Origin: Phallus indusiatus
Taxonomy: Eukaryota > Basidiomycota > Agaricomycetes > Phallales > Phallaceae
NCBI GenBank assembly: GCA_027605045.1
Contig: JAQFWX010000001.1
Coordinates: 186,001-250,000 of the forward strand
DNA length: 64,000 bases
Direction of reading: 5' to 3'
Shown here piece by piece: positions 11,115-24,419 of the stretch. Position 1 is the first letter of the stretch. Each line of letters starts with the position of its first letter. The position numbers were made by a program, and so were the translations under genes. Under the pieces are notes generated by a model. The model had not been told where the DNA came from and ran no database searches. It worked only from the letters and a program-made list of their open reading frames with translations.

Positions 11115-12059
11115 GACAAGGAAACTCGATGAGTTTGTCGCATCGTAAGTGCAGTTAAATACAAGTTCATACTTCTGAATTCGAGTCACCGAAACGGCCA
11201 AATTGAATATTACACATCAGGGTGTTTCGAAACTCGACCTGTCACTTGGAGTGTCTTGGAGTCTGCAATCGGAGATAAAAAATTCCGAAACAAAGCCAGA
11301 GCCAGGTTACCCTGGTCTGGCTTGTGAAGAGAGCGCCTCAAGAGAGTAGCAGGAAAGATACGGGAACCAGTGACTGTGTTTGGGAAAACAGAGAGAGAAC
11401 TGGGGGGAAACCAGGTTGTTTATTGTAGGTACTGGTTTTTAATATATATACAATTTTGAAACAATGAAATGAAGTCTGCTATGAGTAATGATGGAGAAAA
11501 ACGTGTCATACGCGTCGTGTAACGTGACTCTGAGGTGAGTGCTAATAATAAATGCGCATTTCGGGACTTTCCATGCATAGCCCGTCTCGGATCACATCAC
11601 TTGAGATTTTGGGAGGCCAAAGACAAAGCAAGCCAAAGTCAGGAAATCATTAAAGCACGAGATTGTTTCAGGGGCTCCCCAGAAATTCAGCCTGGTAACT
11701 GTAGTGAGTTCTGGAAATAAAGTATGATACATTGAATACCTCTCATCACGGCGATCCAAAGCTTCACCTCAATATAAAAACTTGCAGTTGAAATCAGACT
11801 TATACATACTGATAACTTAACTGAAGCGATATTCTCGTTTGCAAACCTTTTCCTCTTTGCTATGGCCTCCGATCACCTCGGTACCTCCCCAAGCGTTCCT
11901 ACCAGCTTCTCCATTACTTGTGGGACTAGTCACTAGGACGACGCCAAAAGTATTTGTACAGCCGATGTCATGAGTTCGATATGCAGATTCCGTCGGTGGC
12001 GGAAAATGAGCTCTAGACAGAAGCAAAGAACACTAGAATATGGCTGTGGCATTGGGAAA
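11115..12059. other. Intergenic upstream of the TDT transporter
   Basis: Expected promoter region of the transporter plus unassigned AT-rich sequence. Short frames on both strands (for example 11535-11720 +) show no recognisable domain. I see no RNA gene here. Confidence 0.5.
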
Positions 12060-12640
12060 TCAAATGACAGCTTGAGAAGAACGGAATACATGATTCTCGT
12101 AGTGACAGCTACCCGAAATGGAATGGAATGGGTGTTCGCTCGACATCCAAGCCTTAGGAGGGAGTCCATAGTCCGCCAAGCCTGCAAGTTGCGCCTTATA
12201 TGACAGAAACTGGGTAATGGAGATGATTATGGTATTAGATTGGTTGGACATTTGAATTTGAATAACGCCGAGAACGTGAAAAAACGGAAAAATCAATTTC
12301 CTGGTGCAAAATTTCAATCTCTTTCGCTCAACTAACCCGTTGGTATGAGAAACATATCTGGTTGAACTTGAAAACATGTGGTGAATAGCAAAGACAAGGC
12401 ACTCTTGGATCATCTCGGAACATCGGCAGTGAGTAATAGCGTTGTCTGACAGGATGGCGCATGGTGATGCGAAACATTGAGCTATAGACCGAACAGCTTT
12501 TATCGAGAACGAACTTGTGGGATTGCGAGCTTGAACCCCCAAACCCAACGCGACATGTAATCGATAGTCACCAAAGCCTCGCCGAACCCAGACTTCCCTG
12601 GAGGAAGGTAAACATAGTCAAACGCCATTAAATCGAAATG
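12060..12640 (-). pseudogene. Retrotransposon integrase relic (frameshifted)
   Basis: Read on the minus strand, the core domain of an LTR-retroelement (gypsy-type) integrase is visible. It begins near 12640 with HFDLMAFDYVYLPPGKSG and TIDYMSRWVWG. After an in-frame stop and frameshift near 12500 it continues with AILSDNAITH, a degenerate helix region and SHTNGLVER near 12340. These supply the three acidic DDE positions: D in FDY, D in SDN, E in VER. No reverse transcriptase, RNase H, protease or LTR is recognisable nearby, so this is a decayed fragment and not an active element. The minus frame at 12669-13130 is upstream of it and may be more of the same polyprotein, but I could not identify it. 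Confidence 0.72.
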
Positions 12641-15388
12641 CATAGAACGGAACACTGGTTACAGGATACTATCTACAGAATCGAATCAGAAAAAATGGCT
12701 TTAGATAGTCCATTGCGGTCGGTGGGTGAGGAGGCTTGTTAGTAGGCGCAGACGACGAGGGTGATTTCTGAATGAGAACGATCGTCAGAGGATCCAGAGG
12801 TACTTTCAGAGATTGAAGGCTCATAATCAGGATCTTTCTTGAAATAGCCAAATTCCGGGGACGAGTTATCTCTTTGTACATCCATTCATCTCCCAGCCCA
12901 CAGATGCATAACACAACCGGCAGAAGAGGGTCGTTACCGAAGGCGTGATGCGATTGGGCCTCGATTTGTTTTCTGCTGAGGAAGTTCAGTTCCTGAGAAT
13001 CATACGTATTCCCCTTCGACAGGCTTGATTTCATCCGCGACCGTTTGGGAAAACCTGATTGCCATCCACGACGTAGTTTCTGATGTGGGTCGTCGTAGTC
13101 GATCTTTTGAGCCAGGCGGAGGCATGTCAAAGTCCTCAGGAGCCTTTGATTAAATAAAACATTAATTCGGAAGAATAGGGGGAAACCACTATGTGAAAAT
13201 CACCAAGGAGAGGGTCCTGTCATAGCATTGGCAGGACGGGCCACGGATTGATTAGTACGGGTGTTCCTGGTCAACTCTTCAGCAACCTTGATTCGTCCTT
13301 CAATGCTCCGATAACTAACGTGTTCATTATTTTGGGACTGGGAGGACGCCATCAATATTTTACAGCGCGTGCACAACCAATGACGATGAACTCACCACAA
13401 CGTTTTCCGTCATCCACGGTATCGAATGCCCTTCCCTCGCGTTCGCCAAACTTGTCTGGTTTATACAGAATAGCGCTATTGCCCAACGATACAGGGTCCG
13501 ATGATATACGTCGAAAAACGCATGGTATATGGAGAATCAAATTCCAGTCTCGCCTTCAATCACCATGGAGGAGATCTATTGGCGAGCAAGTTGTCATAAA
13601 CAGTTGTTCAAATGAATAAAACCTACAATAGCTGATGCGCAGTTGTATTTTCACCCCTCTCTACATCCTCAAAAGATTCCATCATCCGATGATTCTTGTC
13701 GACAATCTCTGCGCTGAGAGGCTCTCCGCTTTCGTTGGGCTGCTGTTTCAGCGGGTTAAAGTATCTATACCATACAGATTTGTTTGACGAGCAAGTGCGT
13801 ACCATGAGTAAAACCATTGGGTTGATCCAATTAGTTTAAGGACAACCCTGAACGTTCAACGTTCAACTCTTTTATTCTCTTTTATTCGGTGTTACTACGG
13901 CCATAATTTTCTCGACGGCGATCACTGCGGAATATAGATTTTAATCTAGGGCATATATATCGTGTCACAAGCTAACCTTCTTGGTATAAAATTTCATAAA
14001 ATCAAAATTTGTTGGAGATAACGACGGCCCGGCCCCAATCCGGACGCCGAAGGTAAAACGGCTCAGAAACATCATGACACCCAGCACTAGCAATTTGTTC
14101 ACTTGGACCGTCGAGATGTGGTCGACGTCGACATTTTCTAGTTCAGTTCCTTATATTATTACACATGTCGACGGCATCGGGTATCTCTTAAACTTCTCGG
14201 TTATTGGCGAAGAATTCCTTCGAGAGCCTAAGGGTCGATTTCCCGTGATCCAAAATGATTCTCGACATTAGCTCGTGCTTGAGGGAGCTGAGCTACTTTG
14301 ATTGCGATTTTGGGATCTGATTTTTTCCTGCGAACAAATTTTTGAGCGTTATGATTATGGTGTTACTCCTCGTCTTACATCTGGTACGCCCACAAATTAG
14401 AGAAGCAGAACGAACAACGGCTATTATGGGAGTGAAGGCCGTCATCGCGTATGTCACACGTTCTACCGTTTTGGTGATCTTTTTTTAATTTAAGAAGTCC
14501 TTGTTTCTAAGTAGGTTAGAGACTGTTAGATCGCCCACGGAGGCAGTGTCATTACCTATAGGATCGTTTCCGTCATGATTGTGTCTCAACTGGACGCGCT
14601 CATTAATTAGATCCGCAGGATTTGAAAATTGAGGTGGTTGAAGAACTGCTCATATTTGTTTCAGCTTGCAACTATCACACATGTAAGCTCCAAATTTTGT
14701 TAATAGACGGGCAGCGTACTTGAAGCTTACCTTGTGGAGAAATATATCTCGAGGACGAGTCAAACGAGGCTAAAAATTGTTCGGCCCCGCGCCACTTGAG
14801 GTTTGGCGTTATCTCTTCATGATAGCCCCTTGTACATAATCGTCATTGTGAGAAACTCCGTGGATATAAAGTTCAAACACAAGTCGATTTTTCTTTTTGT
14901 GGAACAAATAATATTGGTTTTGTTTATTGGATATCGGAAAATTATATTCCACTGTTCTATAACGCATCTTCTTTTCAAAAATATACTCTACGGAACAGAG
15001 GCTTTAGATCCACAAGAAGACACAAGAAGACAGATTTCGAGCTTCACCTGTTCGCCGTCGGAAGTTCAGGCTAAAAGCCAGAGCTACAGGTTGCATTTGA
15101 AAATTGATTGTCTACATCAGTATCTAGTTCCCATAAGAATGGAAGCTAGATTTTCTGTTCCTAGAGTCAATATACCCACGTATTGTTCAATTGCAATTGA
15201 GTCGAGTCATGATTCACCCTTGCGGGGTTCACGGCTTCTCGCTTCTGGCTGCTACATATCTCCGGAACCGCAATTGCTAAGCTTCTTAATCACGTGCCTG
15301 TTTACGTGCAGCAAAAAATACTCTCGCAACCTGAGTCACCCGGGTCACACCCTGTTCTCATTTTCCTTCTGTAGGCTTATCAGCAACG
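12641..15388. other. Gene-poor stretch with probable transposon debris
   Basis: About 2.7 kb upstream of the ABC transporter. It contains frames at 12669-13130 (-) and 13248-13619 (+) that I cannot assign. It also contains a tandem AACGTTC heptad motif at 13849-13867, and a long frame at 14803-15465 (+) that overlaps the ABC start out of frame and has no domain. Parts nearest 15388 should hold the ABC promoter. Confidence 0.45.
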
Positions 15389-18300
15389 ATGATGTTCACG
15401 ATACAGGACACCATTGCTGGACGGTGGCCGACACTGACTCATGCGGTGAACTGGCGAAGTTCTGAGTGGTCGATATCGCTTCTCATTCCTGCTTATGGCT
15501 GTGTTGTATCGGCTGCTTTACTTTGCATTCACTTTCTTATCGTTGCATATCGTCACGCTACGCGGTCTGTTAATCCCGATGGAACGTCTAGTGACTCTAA
15601 AACGTTTGCTGCTAAAGTTAAAGCGCATATCCAAGACCATGGAGGAGTCGTCATCTGGGTATTCGAGATGATCAGATTACTCGGATGTGCTGCATTAGTC
15701 GGGCTCTCGTCGGTTTTGTCTCGCAAGGTTCAGTCTGAGGTTGCAGAAAATCTGAGTCCTATGAGCTGGTTGACCTTAGCATTTGTACGTGCATATTATG
15801 CTTTGACTTTTTTTTTGCCAGAAACTGATTCGTGTTAGGTGTATCAAACATTACTTTCTTTCGGTGTCGTTATATCACGAACAGGATTCACTCGTACATT
15901 TTTCAAATTCAACCTTGTCGTCCTCCTTCTTCTCACCTGGACTGTATTTGCCGTCCGTGATCTTGCGCCTCTCTGCACATTCAATGGTCGCACTGTGGAT
16001 AACCCTCACGACGGCCTTCTATGGGCATTGATATCTATTCTTAGCCTCGTCGGAATAATAATTCCGTTGATCGCTCCTAGACAGTTTGTGCCTGTGGATC
16101 CTACTGTGAGTTTTACACACGTACTTACAGTGTTTATGGTCTTCGGTATTAAAAAATCTAAACTAGGATCCCAAACCACCAAGTCCCCATCAAACGGCCT
16201 CTCCACTTTCCATACTTTTGTTTACCTGGCTCGATGGTCTCATATGGCGCGCTACACAAGTCGAACGCGTTCCACTGGCCGAAATACCTGCCCTTCCTGA
16301 TTCCTCTCACACATCCGTTATATCAAGCCGAGCATTCTCCAACATTGACCCGTTTCCAGGAGATACCAAGATACCCATTAAACGTCGACACCTCTTTTGG
16401 GGTCTTTTGCGCACCTATCGCACCGACTATATCCTCATGGGAATTGTCATGATTCTCCAAGCTGCCGCATCTCTCAGCTCTCCATTTGCTCTCCAGAATC
16501 TTCTGGCATACCTCGAGACCAGAGGCGAAGGCTCACAAATCCGCCCTTGGGTGTGGGTTTTTCTCATGTTCTTCGCGCCCGTGTCGACTTCCATTCTCCA
16601 GCAACAGTATTATCGCCTGTATACCCGGGTTATGGTCCACCTTGAAGGAGTTTTGACGCAACTTGTTCTTGAGCATTCGTTGCGTATTCGGCTAGTTGCT
16701 GAGCCGGAAGGAGCAGCGTCTAAATCCAACAAAAGTTCACCAGCGCAAACACCGCGTAGTCATACCCCAACTGCCTCTCAGCCACCTTCTTCCGCTAACG
16801 GTAATGGTAACGGTAACGATCAAGACACGGATGTCGGTGAAGGCGAAGGAAGCACCTTGGCAGATTCCAATGTCTCTCTCAACACTGCCACATCGACTGT
16901 CGTCCCTAGTCCAACAGCTGCCTCCTCTCCCGGTGATGCGAAATCCAAAAACCTTGTAGGGAAGATGAACAATCTTATATCAAGCGATCTTAAAGCTATC
17001 GGCGAAGCTGCTGAATTTATGCAGCCTTTCCTACTCGGTCCTTGTCTCACCATTGGGTGTGTTCTGTTTTTGTATAATATTTTGGGATGGAGCGCTTTTG
17101 TGGGTATTGTGGGTATGATTATCCAGCTGCCGATTCCTATTTGGTTAGCTCGGGTACTGCAGAGTGCGACAAAAAAGGTTACAGAGAAGGTTAGGGCTCT
17201 GATTATCGATATCCCTTCATACGACTAATTTATTGTGATTAGAGAGACAGTCGTGTTGATGCAGCTACAGAAAGTACGTGGTACCTCTCCTTACTCCCTA
17301 TTTGGTTGAATTGAAAATTTTTTAGCTATGAGTGTCATACGCATGGTTAAACTTTTCGGATGGGAAGGAAAGATGAGTGATAGACTTGACAAGAAGCGAG
17401 AAGAGGAGCTTGAATGGGTATGGAAGAGTCGAATGTATGACATGGCTATCAATAATATCAAGTGGGTCCCCATAACTATCTATCCATGCTTGATTGTTGA
17501 TTTCGTGTAGCTTTGTTCTACCCATGATCACGATGTTGTTGACTTTCGCCACTTATGTATGTTATAACCAGGTTTATCGAATTTTTTGGAGTGCAAAGCC
17601 TAATGAACATTGATAGACGCTGATTCTTCGGAAACCATTAGATGCCGCCACCGTGTTCACTGCACTCTCAGGTATGTTACGCATCGCGTTGTCACACTGG
17701 CACGTGTCGAATAACAAAAACAGCAATGCTAACGTCCCCGTTTTGTCCTTAGTCTTTTGGATTTTACAAGGCCAGGTCAGACGTGTATTCTGGTTCGTTC
17801 CGTCAATTGTAAAAGGAAAAGTCTCCTTGGATCGTATGAATGACTTCATGACAAATGTGGGTTGTAGTACTAGTGTCCGTAAAAAATATTCATCTAACCC
17901 CTATGACCAGACCGAATTACTCGATGCTTATACACCGGAGTCTGACACTACGATTATACTAGGCCCTGATACTGACGCTGACGCCGACAAAATCGGTTTC
18001 CGTTCCGCCAAATTCAGTTGGTCCGTCGAACAGCCTGAATCCGGAAGTCTTACACCCTCCAAAAGAAGGTTCCATCTCAACGTCGAAGATGAAGTTCTTT
18101 TCAAACCAGGAAAGATTAATTTGATTGTTGGACCTACTGGATCTGGAAAAACGTCCATGTTGATGGCTCTTCTCGGTTAGAATTCAGTTTCGTTGCAGTA
18201 CTAAGTTAAGTACTAAACGTGCTGTTGTTGATTAGGCGAGATGCATTTTATGCCTTATTCGCCCAAGTCGTGGTTTAATCTTCCTCGAGCTGGTGGCGTT

Positions 18301-21300
18301 GCTTATGCTGCGCAAGAATCGTGGGTGTTGAACGACACGATCAAGGTATGTATTGTTTTTTTTTTCTGATACACTACCGATATAGACATGTTCGTGTGTA
18401 TGTAGGACAACATTGTATTTGGTGCCGCTTTTGATGAGGACCGATATAAGAAAGGTATAGTTTTCGCGTAATTTTTGGCAATATTGCTCGCATTTATCAT
18501 GTTCTGCGAATATTTAGTTATCCACCAGTGCGGTCTAACTCGTGATCTTTCATTATTCGACGCTGGCGACTTGACCGAGGTTGGAGAGAAGGGGTTAACT
18601 CTAAGGTATAAATGTTCCCAGCTTTTCTTTCGATAGTTTTGATGCTGACTATAATCAACAGTGGCGGTCAAAAGGTGATCATTTAAAGTCTTAAATAAAG
18701 CTTTACTTACGATAATTATCGCTTTACTAGGCTCGCGTTACTTTAGGTATGTTTCAAGATTTTTGCATGGATGATGCTTAATCATTTAATACCCGCCAGC
18801 CCGAGCGATTTACTCAAATGCTGAAATCTTAGTCTTGGATGATGTACGTGTATACTTTTATCTCGTCAGTAAATTTATAAATGTTTTGTATAGGTTCTCA
18901 GTGCACTCGACGTACACACATCAAAATGGATTCTCGAAAAATGCTTCTTGGGAGACTTGGTTAAAGGTAGAACATTGATTATGGTGGTATGTTCTTTTTT
19001 TCCCTTTTGGAGTATTACTTCCTCCAGCTTGAACACCTTTTTCTTCCTTTCTTTCTTTCTCTCTTCTCTCAGACTCACAATGTCAGCATGGTCGGACCGC
19101 ATGCGGACTTTGTTGTCTCCTTAGGCTCAGACGGGCGCGTTCTTGCCCAGGGATCATTCGAGGAAGTTTTATCCCATAGTTCTAAGCTTCGAAGAGAGGT
19201 TTCCGAAAATTTGAAAGAAGTAGAAAAGGCCGATCAGGAAGTAGATGCGGTGGAAAACCCGGATGATGCTGCTGCTAAAGGCGCTTCGGATGGAAAGCTT
19301 GTTGTTGAAGAGGAGAGCGGTATCGGACATCTCAGCTTGGCTTCGTGTAAGCTCTGTCTCTTTTGTGAAATGAACATATTGGTGACGCGAGTATGGTCAA
19401 AAAAAAAGTGAAAATGTATTTCAAGGCTTTTGGAGGAAAATGGCCAACTACGTTCTGGATCGCATTCTGGTCAGCCACTTTCTTTGAATGTATCGTCGAG
19501 GTGTTTCAACCCTGGTTCCTCGGCCAATGGGCTACTCAATATGAAACCCATCCTCCTGAAGAAGTCAATGTACCTTAGTAAGTTTGTTACTCGGCATCGA
19601 CTTTTTTTTTCGTTCGCTTTAAAGAATATGTTATGTTAGCTACCTTGGGGGATATGCTTTCCTCGTGATTTTGATGTTACTGGTTTTCGGGATTGCGCAA
19701 ATTGGATTGGCTCTTGGAACCGTGTATTCCGCTCGGACGATTCATAAAAAATTAATAGATACTGTTTTGGGTACCACGCTGAGGTTGGTAATGTTATGCG
19801 GTTGATATGTCTTTGCTAATATTTATTATCCTTGTAGGTGGCTAGACAAAACTCCCACATCTCGAGTCATAACGAGATGTACGCAGGACATTTCATCACG
19901 TACGTAACTCCGTTCGCGTCCTTCTCTCCGGCGAAATTCTAACATGCGGTGTTACGGCGCTTTCACCTACAGTTGACAGTCAGATTCCAAATACATTATC
20001 AAATGTCTTTGAACTTACTGTCTTGATCATCGTGCGCTTTTTCGCCATCGTGATACTGACGCCCATATTCGGTTTCATGGGTCTCGCCGTGATGATACTG
20101 GGATTGATAGTCGGACATCTTTATATTAAGGCGCAGTTGTCTGTCAAACGTGAACAGGATAAGGCGAAGTCCCCTGTCATGGGTCATTTCCAGAGCACGA
20201 CTGATGGAATCAGTAAGTGAATGCTAGTACCGTATCATTTATTGTTCTGACGAAATTATGTTTCAATTCTCTAGTTTCTATTCGAGCTTATGGCGCACAG
20301 GAAAAGTTCAAGAAAGATTCGATGACTAAAATTGATAGCTATTCTCAGGCAGCTTTGATCAACTGGGATTTGAACAGGTATACGATTTGCTTTCACATAA
20401 ATATGTATAGCGTTCGTTAATAACTTTCATTCATCCAAGATGGATAACTATACGTGTGGACGTCTTGGGGGATCTTTTCTCTAGTTGTCTTGCTGCATAC
20501 TTCGTCTATTACGCTGATAAAGTTACCGCTGCGAACTCGGGCTTTGAACTCAATATAGCGGTCTCTTTCGGGTCTTTGGTGCTTTTCTGGGTGAGAATGG
20601 TGAATCTATTCGAAACTCAGGGTAAGAGACAGATGTCTTCTAAATTTGATATTAGAACTGACATTACCACTTCCCCCAGGTAACAGGTATAAATCGCGTG
20701 GTATATCGAGTTGGGCGTTTTCTGATTAGTATATCATAGTATCGAACGTCTACACCAGTACATGGTTATCGAGCAAGAAGAAAAACCTACAAGTGACGGT
20801 GTGCCTCCTGCTTATTGGCCTGCATCTGGCAATCTTCGCGTCGAAAATCTTTCTGCGCGATATTCTAAAGTAAGCCAAACCACTCATTTTGCTTTTGATC
20901 GCCATCTGATTCTTTTTTGTCAGGATGGGCCACGTGTGCTGCATGACATATCATTCGAAGTGAAGAGTGGAGAACGTATTGGCATTGGTATGTGCGCTGT
21001 CGTCGTTAATATGACGCATCATTAACGAAAAACGATGTAGTTGGTCGTACAGGAAGTGGCAAAGTCAGTTTTCTGTTTTCGCTGAAAATTTCATACTCAC
21101 CTTGATACAGAGCTCGCTAACGTTGTCGCTTCTTCGCTGCATCGTCACCGAAGGAAATGTGTACTATGATGGCCTTTTAACATCCGCCGTCAATCTTGAT
21201 GCCCTACGGTCGAACGTCACGATTATTCCTCAAGTACCCGAGCTTTTGAGCGGTACTTTGCGCCAGAATTTAGATCCATTTGACCAGTACGACGATATAA

Positions 21301-21929
21301 CATTGAACAATGCTCTACGTTCCGCCGGTCTATTTTCACTTCAAACAGAGGACGAGGAAAGCAGGATGACGTTAGATAGTGCCGTTTCCAGAGGTGGTGG
21401 GAATTTATCAGTTGGCCAGCGTCAGATAATCGCTTTAGCTCGAGCGATAGTACGGGAGAGCAAGCTGCTTATTTTAGATGAGGCTACATCGGCCATCGGT
21501 GAGTTTTTCTTCGAAACATCATAAGCCTCTTCCTGTTGAATCAAGTACCCTTTAGATTACAAAACCGATGCTGTCATTCAAGAATCACTTCGACACGAGC
21601 TTAACAAGGATGTGACAGTCCTTACTGTTGCTCATCGTTTACAGACTATTATGGACGCTGACAAAATTGTAAGCATCGAGTGTTTGAGCATTAGGAGGTG
21701 ATTTCAGCAGGACTGATTCGCATTCTCTTTAGATGGTACTTGACGCAGGCCGGATTGTATGTTCCAATCTTGTGGGCTATGTTGAATTAGAACTAACTTT
21801 GTCCCGTAGGTTGAATTTGACTCTCCCAAGGAATTGTTGAAGAACTCCTCTGGATTTCTTCGTTCACTAGTTGACGAAAGTGGTGATAAAGACGCATTGT
21901 ATGCTGCTGCTGGAGCGTCACCATCTTGA
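15389..21929 (+). CDS. ABC transporter, ABCC/MRP subfamily (full length)
   Basis: ATP-driven exporter of conjugates, drugs or metabolites at the vacuolar or plasma membrane. Thirty exons keep phase and give about 1610 aa: 15389-15784, 15839-16105, 16167-17189, 17243-17273, 17326-17461, 17511-17556, 17617-17671, 17753-18175, 18236-18345, 18406-18454, 18518-18605, 18662-18674, 18731-18746, 18800-18843, 18894-18986, 19073-19346, 19409-19577, 19640-19783, 19838-19899, 19973-20212, 20275-20377, 20440-20621, 20680-20686, 20740-20869, 20924-20987, 21041-21063, 21111-21498, 21556-21668, 21733-21756, 21810-21929. Order: TMD0, TMD1 with a serine-rich insertion (about 16720-16950), NBD1 (GPTGSGKTS, LSGGQKARV, LVLDDVLSALD), TMD2, NBD2 (GRTGSGKSS, LSVGQRQ, LLILDEATSAID, AHRLQT). 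NBD1 has D in place of the catalytic E, as is usual in ABCC. Exon 23 is only 7 nt. Substrate unknown. Confidence 0.95.
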
Positions 21930-22246
21930 TTAGAGTTTGTATACGGGTCGACCATTTCATTCATATTTTTCCGTTTTCATATTTGTTTATAAATCAAATA
22001 AACGGACTTGTATTTGTCAGAGATCGAAGTTTGCTTGAGATAACCCTTGCGTTTTCATAACTACAGTATAGGCTAAGTCGCGCATTCGCCTGTGGAATCA
22101 ACTTCGGCCAGATGAAAATTTCAATGAGTCAATCAGTTTGAAGCTTATTTATTACCCAAAAAATGTCAAGGAAGCGCCTTGACTCGTTTACGTTTATTAA
22201 CATTCAAAAGATTTTTGCGACAATTTAGTGTCCAATAGTGTCCATG
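21930..22246. other. Short convergent intergenic region
   Basis: 317 nt between the stops of the ABC transporter (+) and the F-box gene (-). It should hold both 3' UTRs and polyadenylation signals; an AATAAA-like run (aaatcaaataaacgg) lies near 21992-22006. Nothing else is seen. Confidence 0.5.
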
Positions 22247-23885
22247 TTACAGAGTTGAAACGAAAATGACACTGCTATTGTTTGATTGCAAAACAGACTC
22301 AACGCCGTCTTCGATTGTGTGGCAGCGAACAGATATTTCTAGTATACGATCTGTTTTCCGTCGAAGGTCATAGCACGTGCGGATTAGGGAGGCATGCTTC
22401 TTGGTAAATTGGCTTTTCGATAGCTCCATTGTTAGTTCAATTAGACGGGGACAGAGTAGTTCTGAACCGGGTAAGTATCTTTGAAGGATTGAAAGTGAGT
22501 GATGTACCTTCAGAGCTCCGAGGTAAGAAGTCCAGCTCAAAGTTCCACGTGTGACTAGCGTGGGAATCCGAGGCCTCAGCCTCGGATTGGACTAATGTTA
22601 AACCCAATAAGCACAGAACACATGATTCAACGACGTCGACATCTGTTGAGAACAGTTGTTTGATAGACAGAGAAATCAAATCACGTAATGACGATAGAAT
22701 GGTTGACAACGCTGTTTGTTCTAGAGGACCATCGACTTCTATGTCTAAATGGGTTATAGAGGATGTGCTGACGGACTGCATCAATCCGTCCCAAAGAAAC
22801 AATAACTCCGTTGCGTTCTCGTGCGAATACACAAGCTTGTTGTTATAGAACTGGTGGTGGGTATTCTCCTGAAAGGATACGTAGATAAAGTCGGCATCGG
22901 TGAATGTGATATGGAGGGAGGTGAAGTGCGCTTGATATAGCGTTTGGGACAACGAGTCCGTTAAGTTCGGTTGATATTGAAAATCAAAATACCAATTGAA
23001 GTCCGGAGAAGGTACTATGTGTTCCAAGATCAGGATCAGCAAATCCACAGAGGTGTTCACCTCGAGGTCGAGCCTTTTTAAGCAGGGCAGATTGACCTTA
23101 CGACCGGATGTGGAAGAGTCGACCGATGACCTTACAAACCATTCCCAAGCAGTATATAGGCGGAATAGCTTGAGACACGGCGATAAAGCAAGAAGATCCA
23201 GGAAGCGTCCGAAATCTAAGGTTAGGGAGTAAGGAAGAGAAAGTTGAAGCTCCGACAGATCACGGAATAAAGGGCAGTTTAACTCGCGAAAATCGTATGA
23301 AAGTTCGTGACGTAGGTGTTTAAGATTCGGAGCCTCTTTAGAGAAAAGTGTGTTCAAGAATGTGTCCTCGAGAGGAAGACCGAAATTATTGTACCAAAAG
23401 CGAAACGTTTCTAGTTGGGGCGCAGGTCGGCGCAGGCCTGCCAAAACTTGTTGAATAGATTTATGCAAGGGATCTGAAAGCTCTAGCACGTGGGAACTAT
23501 TTATCTCCACTTGTAATAACTTGAATCGATAAATTTGCGACAAAAGAGAGGAGATCGTATTGTCATCATAATCCGCCTTGATGTGACTCCTCATAACGAA
23601 GATTACATTCAGCAAAGCCGAACCAGACCGCCGAAGAAGCTCCAATACTCCGCTTGGCCTTATTCGTGGAATTATGAGCACCGACCACACCGATGGATCT
23701 GATAAAAGAGCGTATCTCCATGAACGACAAACATGCGACGCGGGTATGGGAGGGGAGACAAGCTGTAGATCTAATTCGGTACCGTCAGGTTCTAGCGCCC
23801 GTGGAATGTACTCATACGCGTAGACCGTTATTTGGCGAAGAATATCGTAAGGAAGACGAGTGGATGCAGGAGAATCTCGTTCCAT
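22247..23885 (-). CDS. F-box protein with leucine-rich C-terminus
   Basis: Probable substrate adaptor of an SCF ubiquitin ligase. Two exons, 23885-22604 and 22554-22247, joined across a 49-nt intron (GTTTAA...GCTAG), give 529 aa. Without splicing, the frame would end at 22437 (482 aa). I prefer the spliced form because the second frame stays open for about 100 codons and keeps the leucine-rich spacing. The N-terminus has an F-box (LPYDILRQITVYAYE, then HVCRSWRYALLSDPSVWS). Downstream come irregular leucine-rich stretches such as SELQLSLPYSL, as in the large, fast-evolving F-box families of Agaricomycetes. The substrate cannot be inferred. Confidence 0.82.
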
Positions 23886-24419
23886 TTGGAATGATACGTA
23901 GATTTAAATTGAAAAAAACTAGTTTTGCAGCCTATCGGCGAGTGTAGACCGTGTAAGTCGGAGTGTGACGCGTGTTACTCACTAGAAGCGCCCGAGGTCG
24001 CTAACCTCCTTGCATGTACGCAGACGCATTCGAAGTTTGATTAACTTGATCAATTTATATTTCTTAGCCAAACCTAAGTCAGTGATATAACCCAGCACAA
24101 AGTATATCACTAGACCTCATCTCCTCAGCCGATCAAAAAAATGTAAAATAATCTACAATTTCAAGCGAAGAGTACTAGAACCCCATTTTTATTACCCACC
24201 GCCTGCTTGAGGTGTTCATCCCTCCGAAGAATGTCAGACTTTGTCGCAAACATTTCCATAGAAGCACTTACAATATTACACCATCGAACGCTTGAATTGC
24301 CCGAAAGCACTCGTAGTCGGTTTCGCCTACCACACACTCACAGTTCAAATTATTTTGAACCGATCCTGAGATATGCACATCCGTTATAATTCCTGTAACG
24401 TCCAGCTATGCTAGGGCTA
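23886..24419. other. Intergenic, F-box promoter side
   Basis: Region upstream of the F-box start and before the GMC relic. The small frame at 24207-24389 (+) might be a decayed N-terminal part of the relic, but it shows no FAD-binding motif. Nothing else is seen. Confidence 0.4.

Noticed and set aside
14803..15465. 220-codon open frame upstream of the ABC transporter
   Set aside because: It overlaps the ABC start out of frame, has no domain or signal, and its composition is that of non-coding AT-rich DNA with promoter-like sequence. Chance frame.
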